Source of the DNA: an uncultured Ruminococcus sp.
GTDB lineage: Bacteria; Bacillota; Clostridia; Oscillospirales; CAG-272
Assembly: GCA_900551005.1 (NCBI GenBank)
Contig: URUL01000012.1
Span: 1 to 30,917, forward strand
Direction: 5' to 3'
DNA: 30,917 bases
The translations under genes and the position numbers were made by a program. Under the pieces are notes generated by a model. That model was not told where the DNA came from. It made no database searches and saw only the letters and a program-made list of their open reading frames with translations. Positions 23,306 through 30,917 of the stretch are shown here, one piece after another (position 1 is the first letter of the stretch; every line of letters starts with the position of its first letter).

Positions 23306-25237
23306 TTAAATATCAAGGTTTTCGACAAGCTTTGCATTGTCCTCTATGAAGCGGCGGCGGGGAACAACATCATCGCCCATAAGCACGGAGAATATCTCGT
23401 CACAGGCTATCGCGTCTTCTATCGTGACGCGCAGAAGCGTTCTTTTTTCCGGATCCATCGTCGTTTCCCAGAGCTGCTCCTTGTCCATTTCACCGAGACC
23501 CTTGTATCTCTCTGCGCGTGCATTTCCGCCCATTTCGGCAATGATCCTGTCGCGCTCGTCATCGGAGAAGGCGTATTTTTCCTGCTTGCCCTTTATCACC
23601 TTATAAAGCGGCGGCTGTGCCGCATAAACATGCCCCTCTTCTATGAGCTTTCTCATATGGCGGAAGAAGAAAGTGAGCAGAAGTATTCTTATATGAGAGC
23701 CGTCAACATCGGCATCCGCCATGATGATGATCTTGCCGTAGCGCAGCTTCGCCATATCGAATTCATCGCCTATGCCGCAGCCCAACGCCTGAATGATCGG
23801 TATCAGTGACTGATTTGAATAAACCTTGTCGAGGCGGCTCTTTTCTACATTCAGTACCTTGCCTCGAAGCGGCAATATCGCCTGATAACGGCTGTCTCGC
23901 CCGTCCTTTGCACTGCCGCCTGCGGAATCTCCCTCTACGAGAAATATCTCGGTCAGCTCCGTGCTCTTCTCATGGCAGTCGGCAAGCTTGCCGGGAAGCG
24001 AAAAGCCCTCGAGCGCACCCTTTCTGCGGGTCGCTTCTCTTGCCTTTCTCGCGGCCTCTCTCGCATTTGAGGCAGCGATAGCCTTTTCTATTATCGCCTT
24101 GCCGACGGCGGGATTTTCCTCTAAATATTCGTCCAGCTTCTCTGAAACAAGCGCATACACAAAGCTTCTTATCTCGCTGTTTCCGAGCTTGGCTTTCGTC
24201 TGGCTCTCAAACTGCGCATCGGGAAGCTTGACGGAAATGACGGCGCAAAGTCCCTCGCGGACATCGTCGCCTGTCAGATCCTTATCCTCCTGCTTCATCG
24301 CCTTGATCTTTCGTGCATAATTATTGAGCACTTTTGTCAGCGCCGTTTTGAAGCCGACCTCATGCGTGCCGCCCTCTATCGTCGCCATATTGTTTGCAAA
24401 GGTGACAAGAGTATCGGCATAGGTATCATTATACTGGAGCGCTATCTCGGCAGTAAGGTCGCCCTTTTCTCCGCGGATATAGATAACGTCGGGATGGATC
24501 ATATTGCAGTGCTTGACGGAATTGAGATATTCCACGAAGCTCCTGATGCCGCCCTCGTAATGAAGCGTTGCCGTCCTCGGCTCCTCCTCGCGCTCGTCCG
24601 TGAGGATGATCTTCACCCCCGCATTGAGAAATGCCTGCTCTCTCATGCGCGCAAAAACGGTATCGTAGCTGAAATCCGTCTCCTCAAATATCGTCGCATC
24701 GGGCTTGAAGCGAACATACAGACCGTGTCTGCCTTCGCTTGAGCCCATCTCGCGAAATTCACGGACCACGTGGCCCTTTTCAAAGCGTTCGGTATACATT
24801 CTTCCGTCGTGGCAGTTTTCTACCTCCAGCCACTCGGAGAGCGCGTTTACGACACTGGCGCCGACGCCGTGCAGACCTCCGGATATCTTATAGCCGCCTC
24901 CGCCGAATTTTCCGCCCGCATGAAGCACGGTAAAAACGACCTCCAGCGTAGGCTTGCCCACCTTCGCGTTGATGCCTGCGGGTATGCCTCGTCCGTCGTC
25001 GCGTACGGAGCATGAACCGTCCTTATGGAGCGTCACCTCTATTTTGTCACAGAAGCCCGCCATCGCCTCATCTATGGAGTTGTCCACGATCTCGTTTATC
25101 AGATGGTGGAGACCTCTTGCCGATGTCGTTCCGATATACATGCCGGGACGAACGCGGACAGCCTCAAGTCCCTCAAGAACCTGTATCTGACTGTCATTAT
25201 AGGCGGAGGCTTCTTTCAGTATCTTATCTTCGGTCAT
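23306..25237 (-). CDS. gyrB: DNA gyrase subunit B
   Basis: The ATPase subunit of gyrase. GHKL features are EIVDNSIDEA (49-58), DDGRGIP (80-86) and the ATP-lid GGLHGVGASVVNALS (120-134). The TOPRIM domain has EGDSAGG (435-441), PLRGKVLNVEK and DADVDG (508-513), with the C-terminal ERYKGLGEMD. At 643 residues it is the Gram-positive type, without the extra domain found in E. coli GyrB. It follows remB by 40 bp and precedes gyrA by 18 bp, giving the two subunits a common transcript. No quinolone-type change was noticed in the GDSAGG or PLRGK stretches. Confidence 0.97.
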   Translation of the reverse strand: MTEDKILKEASAYNDSQIQVLEGLEAVRVRPGMYIGTTSARGLHHLINEIVDNSIDEAMAGFCDKIEVTLHKDGSCSVRDDGRGIPAGINAKVGKPTLEVVFTVLHAGGKFGGGGYKISGGLHGVGASVVNALSEWLEVENCHDGRMYTERFEKGHVVREFREMGSSEGRHGLYVRFKPDATIFEETDFSYDTVFARMREQAFLNAGVKIILTDEREEEPRTATLHYEGGIRSFVEYLNSVKHCNMIHPDVIYIRGEKGDLTAEIALQYNDTYADTLVTFANNMATIEGGTHEVGFKTALTKVLNNYARKIKAMKQEDKDLTGDDVREGLCAVISVKLPDAQFESQTKAKLGNSEIRSFVYALVSEKLDEYLEENPAVGKAIIEKAIAASNAREAARKAREATRRKGALEGFSLPGKLADCHEKSTELTEIFLVEGDSAGGSAKDGRDSRYQAILPLRGKVLNVEKSRLDKVYSNQSLIPIIQALGCGIGDEFDMAKLRYGKIIIMADADVDGSHIRILLLTFFFRHMRKLIEEGHVYAAQPPLYKVIKGKQEKYAFSDDERDRIIAEMGGNARAERYKGLGEMDKEQLWETTMDPEKRTLLRVTIEDAIACDEIFSVLMGDDVVPRRRFIEDNAKLVENLDI

Positions 25238-25277
25238 TTTATTATGAATCCTTTCGGTTAAATTTCTTTATATACGG

Positions 25278-25523
25278 TCAATAAATGTTTTCGCTTCTGT
25301 CCGTCAATGTTTTCACGGAAAGCTGAGTAAAATATACCTTTCCGTCATCACAGAGGACAAAAGCCTTCGGCAGATCTTCAGATATCGTTATCAGCTCGCC
25401 CAGTCTCTGTTTTTCGGAGAGGAATCTTTTCGTATCCTTTCCGACGGTGGCGCTGTCCGCATCAAAAATACCGATGATCGAGGCGGCGCGCAGATTTTTA
25501 TTCTTTCCTGCGTGAATAAACAT
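25278..25523 (-). CDS. remB: RemB-type DUF370 protein (YaaB)
   Basis: An 81-residue member of the DUF370/RemA-RemB family. In Bacillus, RemA-family proteins are DNA-binding activators of extracellular-matrix genes, and remB (yaaB) lies between recF and gyrB exactly as here. The protein begins MFIHAGKN, continues with IIGIFDADSATVGKDTKRFL and ends with a VYFTQLSVKTLTDR strand; these match the RemB pattern. I chose the ATG at 25523, inside the recF 3' end (26-nt overlap); AAAGGA lies about 13 nt upstream, rather far. The longer open frame begins inside recF in another phase and is not supported. What it regulates here is unknown. Confidence 0.85.
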   Translation of the reverse strand: MFIHAGKNKNLRAASIIGIFDADSATVGKDTKRFLSEKQRLGELITISEDLPKAFVLCDDGKVYFTQLSVKTLTDRSENIY

Positions 25524-26721
25524 AAGATTTTCGAAATTCCTTTTCTTCTTCGGTAAGGTCATATTCAAATTGCCGCTCAAGCCCCTCCGTGAAGCGAAAT
25601 TTTCCGTCCTCCGTTTCAATTTTCAGAGCGTCATGAATATCGGCAAAATCATTTTTTTCGCATGTCGTGAGAATTATCTGCCTGTCCCCGAAGCCGGACA
25701 TGATATATTCCTTGCGCTTTTTATCCAGCTCGGAAAAAACATCGTCAAGCAGAAAGACGGGATATTCTCCGGTACATTCACGGGATAATTCTCCCTCGGC
25801 AAGCTTGAGCGCGAGAGCGATGCTGCGCTGTTGTCCCTGCGAACAGAAAAGCTTCGCATTCTTCCCATTCAGATATATCGTGAAATCGTCCCTGTGTGCG
25901 CCCGAGAGAGACATGCCCGCAAGCTTTTCCCTCTCGGCTTTTTCCGCGAGACGGATAAAATATCTTTTCTTTACGGAGGCAAAATCAAAAAATTCATCCT
26001 CTCCGTAGCCTGTTATACTGCAAAGATACTCATGCGTGAGATTTTCAGCTCCCAACGTCATATCCTTCATATATCTGTCTGCATATTCAAAAAGCTTTTT
26101 CAGATATTTTGCTCTCGTAACGGTTATAAAAGAGGCACTGTCCGCAAATTTTTCATTAAGTATCTCCATCATGGAGAAAAATTGCTCGGGGCTGTATTCC
26201 TCAAAGCTTTTCAGCAGAGAATTTCTTTGCTCCAGTACCTTTCCGTATTCATAGAGCGCACGGACATATGTGGGCTTTAACTGACATATGGCATTATCGA
26301 GAAAGTTCCGCCGAAGCGCCGGCTCATCCTTGACGATGGAGAGATGCTCGGGACAGAACAGCGCCGCATGAAAAGTGCCCAGCATTTCGTTTATGCTCTT
26401 TTTTTTCACACGGTTGAGAAAAAGCTCTCTTTTTCTCCTTGTCTCCTCGGCATAAAACCGGTAGCACATCTCATTCAAACGCATGCCGTCATGGAAACAG
26501 ATATTTGCCTGTGCCCTGTCTGTTCCGAAGCGGAGCATATCCTTATCCCTTGCTCCGCGGAAGCTCTTACCCACGGCAAAAAGATATATCGCCTCTATTA
26601 CATTTGTTTTTCCCTGCGCGTTGTTTCCGTATATGATGGAAAGTCCGCGGTCAAAGGTCAGCATGGCAAAATCTATATTGCGGAAATTTTCGAGTATTAC
26701 CGCTTCGAGATATGATTTCAT
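25498..26721 (-). CDS. recF: DNA replication and repair protein RecF
   Basis: An SMC-like ATPase that helps load RecA at gaps through RecO and RecR. The 407-residue protein has Walker A GNNAQGKTN (33-41), the ABC-type signature LSGAHRDD and Walker B VFLLDDVFSELD. The last 40 or so residues, rich in charge (LTEEEKEFRKSYVYSRRKE), run beyond the usual end at about 360-370 residues and overlap remB. The start ATG shares bases with the dnaN stop in an ATGA junction, so translation is probably coupled to the sliding clamp. Confidence 0.95.
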   Translation of the reverse strand: MKSYLEAVILENFRNIDFAMLTFDRGLSIIYGNNAQGKTNVIEAIYLFAVGKSFRGARDKDMLRFGTDRAQANICFHDGMRLNEMCYRFYAEETRRKRELFLNRVKKKSINEMLGTFHAALFCPEHLSIVKDEPALRRNFLDNAICQLKPTYVRALYEYGKVLEQRNSLLKSFEEYSPEQFFSMMEILNEKFADSASFITVTRAKYLKKLFEYADRYMKDMTLGAENLTHEYLCSITGYGEDEFFDFASVKKRYFIRLAEKAEREKLAGMSLSGAHRDDFTIYLNGKNAKLFCSQGQQRSIALALKLAEGELSRECTGEYPVFLLDDVFSELDKKRKEYIMSGFGDRQIILTTCEKNDFADIHDALKIETEDGKFRFTEGLERQFEYDLTEEEKEFRKSYVYSRRKE

Positions 26722-27884
26722 TCTCTCATTTTTATCGGCATGGCAAGATAGAGAAATCTGCTGTTTTCATTTTCGCTTGCACCCTCTATGACCATGCTCA
26801 TGAGGGCGGAGGTCAGCGAAAGCTTCAGATATTCGTCATCCGTGCCGCGCAGGAGCTTCAGAAGATATTTGCAGGAGAAGCCTATTATCAGATCGGCTCC
26901 CTCTTTTTCTATCGGTATCTCATCGAAAACGTTTCCGTTTACGGAGGTCGTGCTCAGATTGAGCATCTGCCCCTGGAAGTTGAATTTTACAATACTTTTT
27001 GCCTGACCGGCTATCTTATCCTCCGTGATCAGAGAAGCGCGGGAGAGAGCCTCTTCCAGATTTATCTTGGAGAGCGTAACGAGTGTTTTTCTCTCCTTCG
27101 GTATGATCCTTTCATACTCTATATAGAGCGTATCGATCAGACGCGACTGAATAATGTTTGTTCTCTGGTCTTTTCCGACCCTGAAATCAAAGGTTATGAT
27201 GATATTTTTTCTTGTAAGATCGAAATGTACGAGCTCGTCCGTATCCTCGAGCAGACGAAGAAGCTCATTTACCGTGCGCAAGGGAAGGATAAAGCTGATC
27301 TTCGTCTCGCCGGATTTTGAATAAATATTTGTATTGATACAAAGCTCACGGACGGCAAGACAGAAGGTATCGCATGCCACAGCCTTGAGCTTGTCTGCGG
27401 TTACTTCAAAGCACAGACCCGTGAGAGCAGGACGGCTGTCATCGCTTGAGATGGCAAAGGCTGTCTGATTCATCAGATTTTTCAGAACCTTTTGCGGGAT
27501 ATCAAAGCTTCTGTCCGGCGAGATGATCGGCATCTGCTGAAATTCATCGCCGGGAAAAACGTTGATCTGAAATCTCGATCTGCCGCTCGTGATCGTGGCG
27601 ATATTCTTATCCGAGGTCTCGACGGTTACATCTCCGGGCATGAATTTGACAATAGAGGCAAATCTTGCTCCGTCAACGACCATGGAGCCTTCCTCTTCCG
27701 CATGGGCGCTGATATTCGTACGGATACCCTTTTCGAAGTCATATGCCGTTATCTGGCACGTATCCTTGCTCAGAGTGTTGATCAGAATACCGTCTGCCGC
27801 GGAATGTGTTCTTTCGTTTACGACAAATCCGAGAGAACGTGTGATGGCGGTGAGAAGCTCTTCCTTTTTGAATGTAACCTTCAT
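26718..27884 (-). CDS. dnaN: DNA polymerase III beta subunit (sliding clamp)
   Basis: It forms the ring dimer that tethers the replicative polymerase. The 388 residues cover the three repeated clamp domains. Recognisable parts are MKVTFKKEELLTAI at the start, MVVDGARFASIVKFMPG in domain 1, the stretch SDDSRPALTGLCFEV at the end of domain 1/start of domain 2, and a C-terminal LYLAMPIKMRE, which replaces the common M-P-M/I-R ending. It follows oriC, with AAGGAG about 11 nt before the ATG, and is coupled to recF. No strong promoter was seen right before it, so it may be read partly through from dnaA. Confidence 0.96.
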   Translation of the reverse strand: MKVTFKKEELLTAITRSLGFVVNERTHSAADGILINTLSKDTCQITAYDFEKGIRTNISAHAEEEGSMVVDGARFASIVKFMPGDVTVETSDKNIATITSGRSRFQINVFPGDEFQQMPIISPDRSFDIPQKVLKNLMNQTAFAISSDDSRPALTGLCFEVTADKLKAVACDTFCLAVRELCINTNIYSKSGETKISFILPLRTVNELLRLLEDTDELVHFDLTRKNIIITFDFRVGKDQRTNIIQSRLIDTLYIEYERIIPKERKTLVTLSKINLEEALSRASLITEDKIAGQAKSIVKFNFQGQMLNLSTTSVNGNVFDEIPIEKEGADLIIGFSCKYLLKLLRGTDDEYLKLSLTSALMSMVIEGASENENSRFLYLAMPIKMRE

Positions 27885-28416
27885 GTATTTTTTTCTCCTT
27901 TGCGATGATTATTTTTCGTTTTTTGCGGCTGTACCGCTCTTTAAAAAAATATAAAATAAAAAGAATAGGCAGAAGTAGTAAGAAGTAGTTTCTGTGTAAA
28001 ATGTGGAAAATTCCGAGAGCCTTGCGGCGCGGAGGTTTTTCCTTTTTCGATGTGTGATTTTTCTTTTGGAAAACTTTTTGATAAAATGTGGAAAAGAAAA
28101 GAAAAAATTCCGCTGTTGAAAATTCGTCTGTGAATAAGAAAAGTTATGTGGAAAACTGTTTTATAAAATTCCTTTTTTTTCCTATTATGTAAAATAAGAC
28201 TTTTTATCGTTAAAAGCAAAAAAGCTTGATTTTCGGAGATTTTTAAAAAAATTACCGAAAAACCGATTTTATGCGGATATGGAAAAGTAAAAATCCGAAA
28301 AGCCTTGAAAATAAAGGTTTTCAACAAACTTTTCCACAGGCTGTTGAAAAGTTTATTTTGTTTTTCAACACAGAAAAAATTTCCATATTTATAGGGAATT
28401 TTATCTGAAAAACGAA
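27885..28416. other. oriC: Chromosomal replication origin (oriC) between dnaA and dnaN
   Basis: A 532-bp AT-rich gap with clustered DnaA boxes. Read on the minus strand: TTATTCACA at 28137-28129 fits the TTATNCACA consensus fully; TTTTCCACA at 28155-28147, 28095-28087 and 28010-28002 and TTTTACACA at 28001-27993 are near matches. One TTTTCCACA faces the other way at 28330-28338, inside a 9-bp inverted repeat (28326-28334 and 28346-28354). The unwinding module is listed separately. Short frames here are AT-rich artefacts. Position between dnaA and dnaN is the classic Firmicute origin. Confidence 0.93.
27939..28010 (-). other. Basal unwinding module: tandem DnaA boxes, DnaA-trio, AT-rich DUE
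   Basis: On the minus strand two DnaA boxes abut (28010-28002 and 28001-27993). After GAA come CTA CTT CTT and A CTA CTT CT (27989-27971), closely like the Bacillus DnaA-trio strand, whose complement reads 3'-GAT or GAA triplets. Then follow 28 bp that are almost pure A and T (27966-27939). Order and orientation match the known box, trio, unwinding-element arrangement, with unwinding on the dnaN side. Confidence 0.8.
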
Positions 28417-29799
28417 TTACGATTTAAATTCTTTTATGATGGATTCTATCTCGTGCTCGTAGGCGGAATTTTTGTTCATTTCTTCCTCTACGACGTCGAT
28501 GGAGGAAAGCATTGTCGTGTGGTCGCGGTTAAAGAGCTTTGCAATGTTGGGAAAAGACATTCCCGTTACTTCACGGACGACGTAAACGGCGATATGACGC
28601 GCGGAAACGATCTCCTTCGTGCGCTTTTTGCCTTTTATATCATCTACTGATATATCATATCTCTTGGAAATACTTTCGATGATTTTGTTTGCCATCAGCT
28701 CCGGTGATTCCGTATTGTCTATGACGGCGCTGAGAAGAGTCTTGACCATATCGACCGTTATCGGTGTCTGATTGACAAAGCCGTAAGCGCCGAGCTTCTT
28801 TATGGCACCCTCTATCTGACGTACATTGCTCTTTATATTTTCACCGATGAATGTCAAAACATCGTTTGAGAGCTTGACATTCATGATTTCGGCCTTGCTC
28901 TTCGCGATAGCTATGCGCAGCTCTGTATCCGGCGGCTGTATGTCTACGATCAGTCCGCCTTCAAAACGGGTGAGGATCCTGTCCTCCAAATGCTGGATAT
29001 CGCGCGGAGGACGGTCGGAGGTGAGGATTATCTGCTTATGCGCATCATAGAGCGCATTGAAGGTGTGAAAAAATTCCTCCTGAGTTGAGACCTTGCCGGC
29101 GATGAACTGTACATCGTCTATGAGAAGCATGTCCGCATTGCGGTATTTTTCCTTGAATTTTGCGGTCGTTTTCTTGGTGATGCTTTCGATCAGCTCGTTT
29201 GTGAAGATCTCACCCTTTACGAAAATAACGTTGAAATTCGGATTTTTTTCCTTTACACGGTTTGCAATCGCCTTCATCAGGTGCGTTTTTCCCGTGCCGC
29301 TTGAGCCGTAGAGAAAAAGCGGATTGTAAGCGGAGGCGGGCGTGTTTGCCACGGCAAGAGAGGCCGCATGGGCAAATTTGTTCGAGCTGCCTACGATGAA
29401 GTTTTCAAAGGTATATTCTCCGTCGTTTTTCAGCTGGATCTCGGGCGAATCCTCTCCTGCCTGATAAAAGTCGCTGCTTGTGCGGACGTTTTCTTTTTTC
29501 TTTTCGTCGGCATTCTGCGTGACGGAGCGAACTGCCTCTTCAAGGTTAAAGTTTTTGGAAGGAAAAATTTTCACCTCCACATAGAAGTCGAGCATTTCCT
29601 CAAAAATCGCGGCAATCTGATCGGCATAGCGCGTATTGAGCAGATCGACGAAAGCGTCGCTGGGCGTAGTGATAACAGCTATTTCGGAATCAAGATGGAC
29701 AAGCTCCAGCTTATTGAACCACAAATCCATAATGGATGAGGAATATTTTTTTGAAAGTTCGGATAGAACGATATTCCATATCTGTCCGTACGAGGTCAT
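28417..29799 (-). CDS. dnaA: Chromosomal replication initiator DnaA
   Basis: It binds oriC as an ATP-bound helical oligomer and melts the unwinding element. In 460 residues: domain I (1-80, IWNIVLSELSKKYSSSIMDLWF), a short linker, AAA+ domain III with Walker A GSSGTGKT (165-172), Walker B LLIDDV (225-230) and the sensor region LTSDRPP (259-265), and domain IV with the helix-turn-helix ending NRDHTTM (424-430), which reads DnaA boxes. The ATG at 29799 has AAAGGA 7 nt upstream; an open frame 34 codons longer crosses the promoter and is not used. No DnaA box was seen in its upstream region, so autoregulation there is not obvious. Confidence 0.98.
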   Translation of the reverse strand: MTSYGQIWNIVLSELSKKYSSSIMDLWFNKLELVHLDSEIAVITTPSDAFVDLLNTRYADQIAAIFEEMLDFYVEVKIFPSKNFNLEEAVRSVTQNADEKKKENVRTSSDFYQAGEDSPEIQLKNDGEYTFENFIVGSSNKFAHAASLAVANTPASAYNPLFLYGSSGTGKTHLMKAIANRVKEKNPNFNVIFVKGEIFTNELIESITKKTTAKFKEKYRNADMLLIDDVQFIAGKVSTQEEFFHTFNALYDAHKQIILTSDRPPRDIQHLEDRILTRFEGGLIVDIQPPDTELRIAIAKSKAEIMNVKLSNDVLTFIGENIKSNVRQIEGAIKKLGAYGFVNQTPITVDMVKTLLSAVIDNTESPELMANKIIESISKRYDISVDDIKGKKRTKEIVSARHIAVYVVREVTGMSFPNIAKLFNRDHTTMLSSIDVVEEEMNKNSAYEHEIESIIKEFKS

Positions 29800-29860
29800 A
29801 AACAAATCCTTTCCGGGGCAAACTTCAAAAGAAAAATATGCCCATATAATAGGTATATAT

Positions 29861-29889
29861 ATTATACCATAATATAAGTAATATTGCAA
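29861..29889 (-). promoter_or_regulatory. Promoter of dnaA
   Basis: On the minus strand TTGCAA (29889-29884) and TATAAT (29866-29861) are 17 bp apart, and TGG directly precedes the -10 box as an extended element. The leader is about 55 nt. It is divergent from the ymdB promoter. Confidence 0.85.
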
Positions 29890-29920
29890 CGGTATTTTCA
29901 ATAATAATTCGTAAAATCGC

Positions 29921-29949
29921 TTGAATTTTTTTAAAATAGATGGTAATAT
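29921..29949 (+). promoter_or_regulatory. Promoter of the ymdB-like gene
   Basis: TTGAAT (29921-29926) and TAATAT (29944-29949) are 17 bp apart. The leader would be about 43 nt. Confidence 0.6.
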
Positions 29950-29998
29950 TAAAATAAAATCGCGTATAAAGGTTCAGAAGGGGGTTTTCAGCGCATTT

Positions 29999-30766
29999 AT
30001 GAGGATACTTATACTTGGAGATATCGTCGGCGAAGCGGCTGTCAGATACGTTTCTTCGCGCTTGTGGAACGTTCGCAAAAATGAAAAAATCGATTTTGTG
30101 ATAGCAAATGCGGAAAATTGCTCGGATAAAAACGGCATAGACGCAGAAGGAGCCGATGCCCTGCTCATGTCGGGCGCCGATGTGCTGACCACGGGAAATC
30201 ATGCCTTTCGCCGTTTTGAGGCAAAGGAGATATTTGAGCAGAATAAAAATATCCTACGCCCTGCAAATTTCAGCGGAGAGGTTGCAGGAAACGGATATAT
30301 AATAGATAATTTATGTGGCGTAAAAATACTTGTTATGAATATATTGGGTACAGCTTTTATGCATCCGATATTGGAAAATCCGTTTTTCTGTGCCGACAGG
30401 GTCCTCGCCTCTGCCGGAGAATATGATATCAGTATCATTGATTTTCATGCGGAAAGTACCGGTGAAAAAAGAGCGTTCGGTTTTTATATGGATGGCAGAG
30501 TGACGTGCGTTTACGGCACGCATACACACGTGACGACGGCAGATGAGCAGATTTTGCCGCAAGGCACGGCGTATATGACAGATGTCGGCATGTGCGGTGC
30601 CAAGAACAGTGTGCTCGGCGTTCTCCCCAAAAGGATCATAGAAAATATGAAGTACGGCACGCCTACGCGCTTTGATTTCGGCGCGGAAGAGATCGAGGCA
30701 CACGGAATGATACTGGAGCTGGACGGCGCTCTGAAGCCCTCCTCTGTGCGCAGAATCGTATTTTAA
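29999..30766 (+). CDS. ymdB: YmdB-type metallophosphoesterase
   Basis: A member of the calcineurin-like family that includes Bacillus YmdB, a 2',3'-cyclic nucleotide phosphodiesterase that affects biofilm and motility choice. Metal-site motifs in 255 residues are ILGDIVG (4-10), ANAENCSDKNG (about 37-47), TTGNHAF (about 65-71), DFHAESTGEKRAFG and YGTHTHVTTADEQILPQGTAYMTDVGMCG. The length is normal. GNHAFRR replaces the more usual GNHTWD after the metal histidine. I chose the ATG at 29999; the purine-rich AAGGGGG is about 14 nt away, so initiation may be weak. It is divergent from dnaA; in Bacillus ymdB lies elsewhere, so the neighbourhood gives no functional clue. Confidence 0.9.
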   Translation: MRILILGDIVGEAAVRYVSSRLWNVRKNEKIDFVIANAENCSDKNGIDAEGADALLMSGADVLTTGNHAFRRFEAKEIFEQNKNILRPANFSGEVAGNGYIIDNLCGVKILVMNILGTAFMHPILENPFFCADRVLASAGEYDISIIDFHAESTGEKRAFGFYMDGRVTCVYGTHTHVTTADEQILPQGTAYMTDVGMCGAKNSVLGVLPKRIIENMKYGTPTRFDFGAEEIEAHGMILELDGALKPSSVRRIVF

Positions 30767-30852
30767 TAAAATTCCTGTCCTTTCCTACTTTGCCAAAGCG
30801 CGCTCAGCGCCTCGGCTCTGTCAGCGTACAGACTTCATGCACGCCCACCGCT
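30767..30852. other. Unassigned sequence between the last gene and the adapter
   Basis: No gene, ribosome binding site or convincing terminator is visible. Because it directly precedes adapter sequence, it may be the low-quality end of a read or a chimeric join, and should not be trusted as genomic. Confidence 0.5.
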
Positions 30853-30917
30853 AGATATGAAGAGCACACGACTGAACTCAAGTCTCATTACTCGAGAACG
30901 TATGACAACTTCTGCAT
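30853..30917 (+). other. Illumina TruSeq index-adapter contamination
   Basis: Hand alignment without any gap to the standard TruSeq index adapter gives 53 of 65 matching bases. Exact blocks are GAAGAGCACACG (30859-30870), CTGAACTC (30872-30879), the 8-nt index ATTACTCG (30887-30894), CGTATG (30899-30904) and CTTCTGC (30909-30915). Index and both flanks are at exactly the expected distances. Nine of the twelve mismatches are to A, which looks like poor base calls. This is not biological sequence. Confidence 0.95.

Noticed and set aside
22142..23809. 555-codon antisense frame spanning gyrA and gyrB
   Set aside because: It crosses two well-supported genes and resembles no protein family.
27941..28327. 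128-codon frame inside oriC
   Set aside because: It consists of Phe, Lys and Ile from AT-rich DNA and overlaps the DnaA boxes and unwinding region.

Overview
The window looks like about 31 kb around the chromosomal replication origin of a low-to-mid GC Firmicute of the class Clostridia. Evidence: the dnaA - oriC - dnaN - recF - remB - gyrB - gyrA order, the rsmG - ParB-like - parA - parB block, DUF4364, an SLH-domain surface protein, AGGAGG-type ribosome binding sites and TTGACA/TATAAT-type promoters. I cannot name a genus. The left end lies in palindromic repeats. The last 65 bases are a degraded Illumina TruSeq index adapter with the index ATTACTCG. The window is therefore probably one complete short-read contig, and its right end is not biological.

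Layout from left to right. (1) 1-295: palindromic repeats and a terminator. (2) 296-5309, minus strand: a five-gene operon (GNAT-like protein, membrane-anchored alpha/beta hydrolase, proB, proA, proC) read from one good promoter; its last three genes are the complete glutamate-to-proline route. (3) 5473-6466, plus strand: tRNA-Lys(UUU) with promoter and terminator, then a DUF4364 winged-helix protein. (4) 6542-12334, minus strand: a 1930-residue secreted SLH-domain protein that fills almost a fifth of the window. About 240 bp of non-coding DNA upstream of it carries repeated TGTAAYA elements spaced by exactly 11 bp. (5) 12737-16880, minus strand: a small membrane protein, parB, parA, a diverged second ParB-like protein and rsmG, with a palindromic parS site between the ParB-like gene and parA. 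(6) 16867-27884, minus strand: mnmG, recX, recA, gyrA, gyrB, remB, recF and dnaN, tightly packed and in several places overlapping. (7) 27885-28416: oriC, with tandem DnaA boxes, a DnaA-trio tract and an AT-rich unwinding region. (8) dnaA on the minus strand, divergent from a ymdB-type phosphodiesterase on the plus strand.

How it fits together: nearly everything left of oriC is on the minus strand, so it is co-directional with the leftward replication fork. Initiation (DnaA, DnaN), supercoiling (GyrAB), recombinational repair (RecF, RecA, RecX), origin segregation (ParA, ParB, parS) and tRNA/rRNA modification (MnmG, RsmG) lie in one stretch. Not seen here: mnmE, jag, yidC, rnpA and rpmH, which often flank this region in relatives. 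No CRISPR array, rRNA, transposase or prophage gene was recognised.

Most unusual points: the phased operator-like array and the repeat-bearing giant surface protein near the origin; lysine in GyrA at the position of E. coli Ser83; a ParB-like protein without a recognisable ENxxR motif; a parS-like palindrome inside the loop of a terminator hairpin; and the adapter read-through at the right end.
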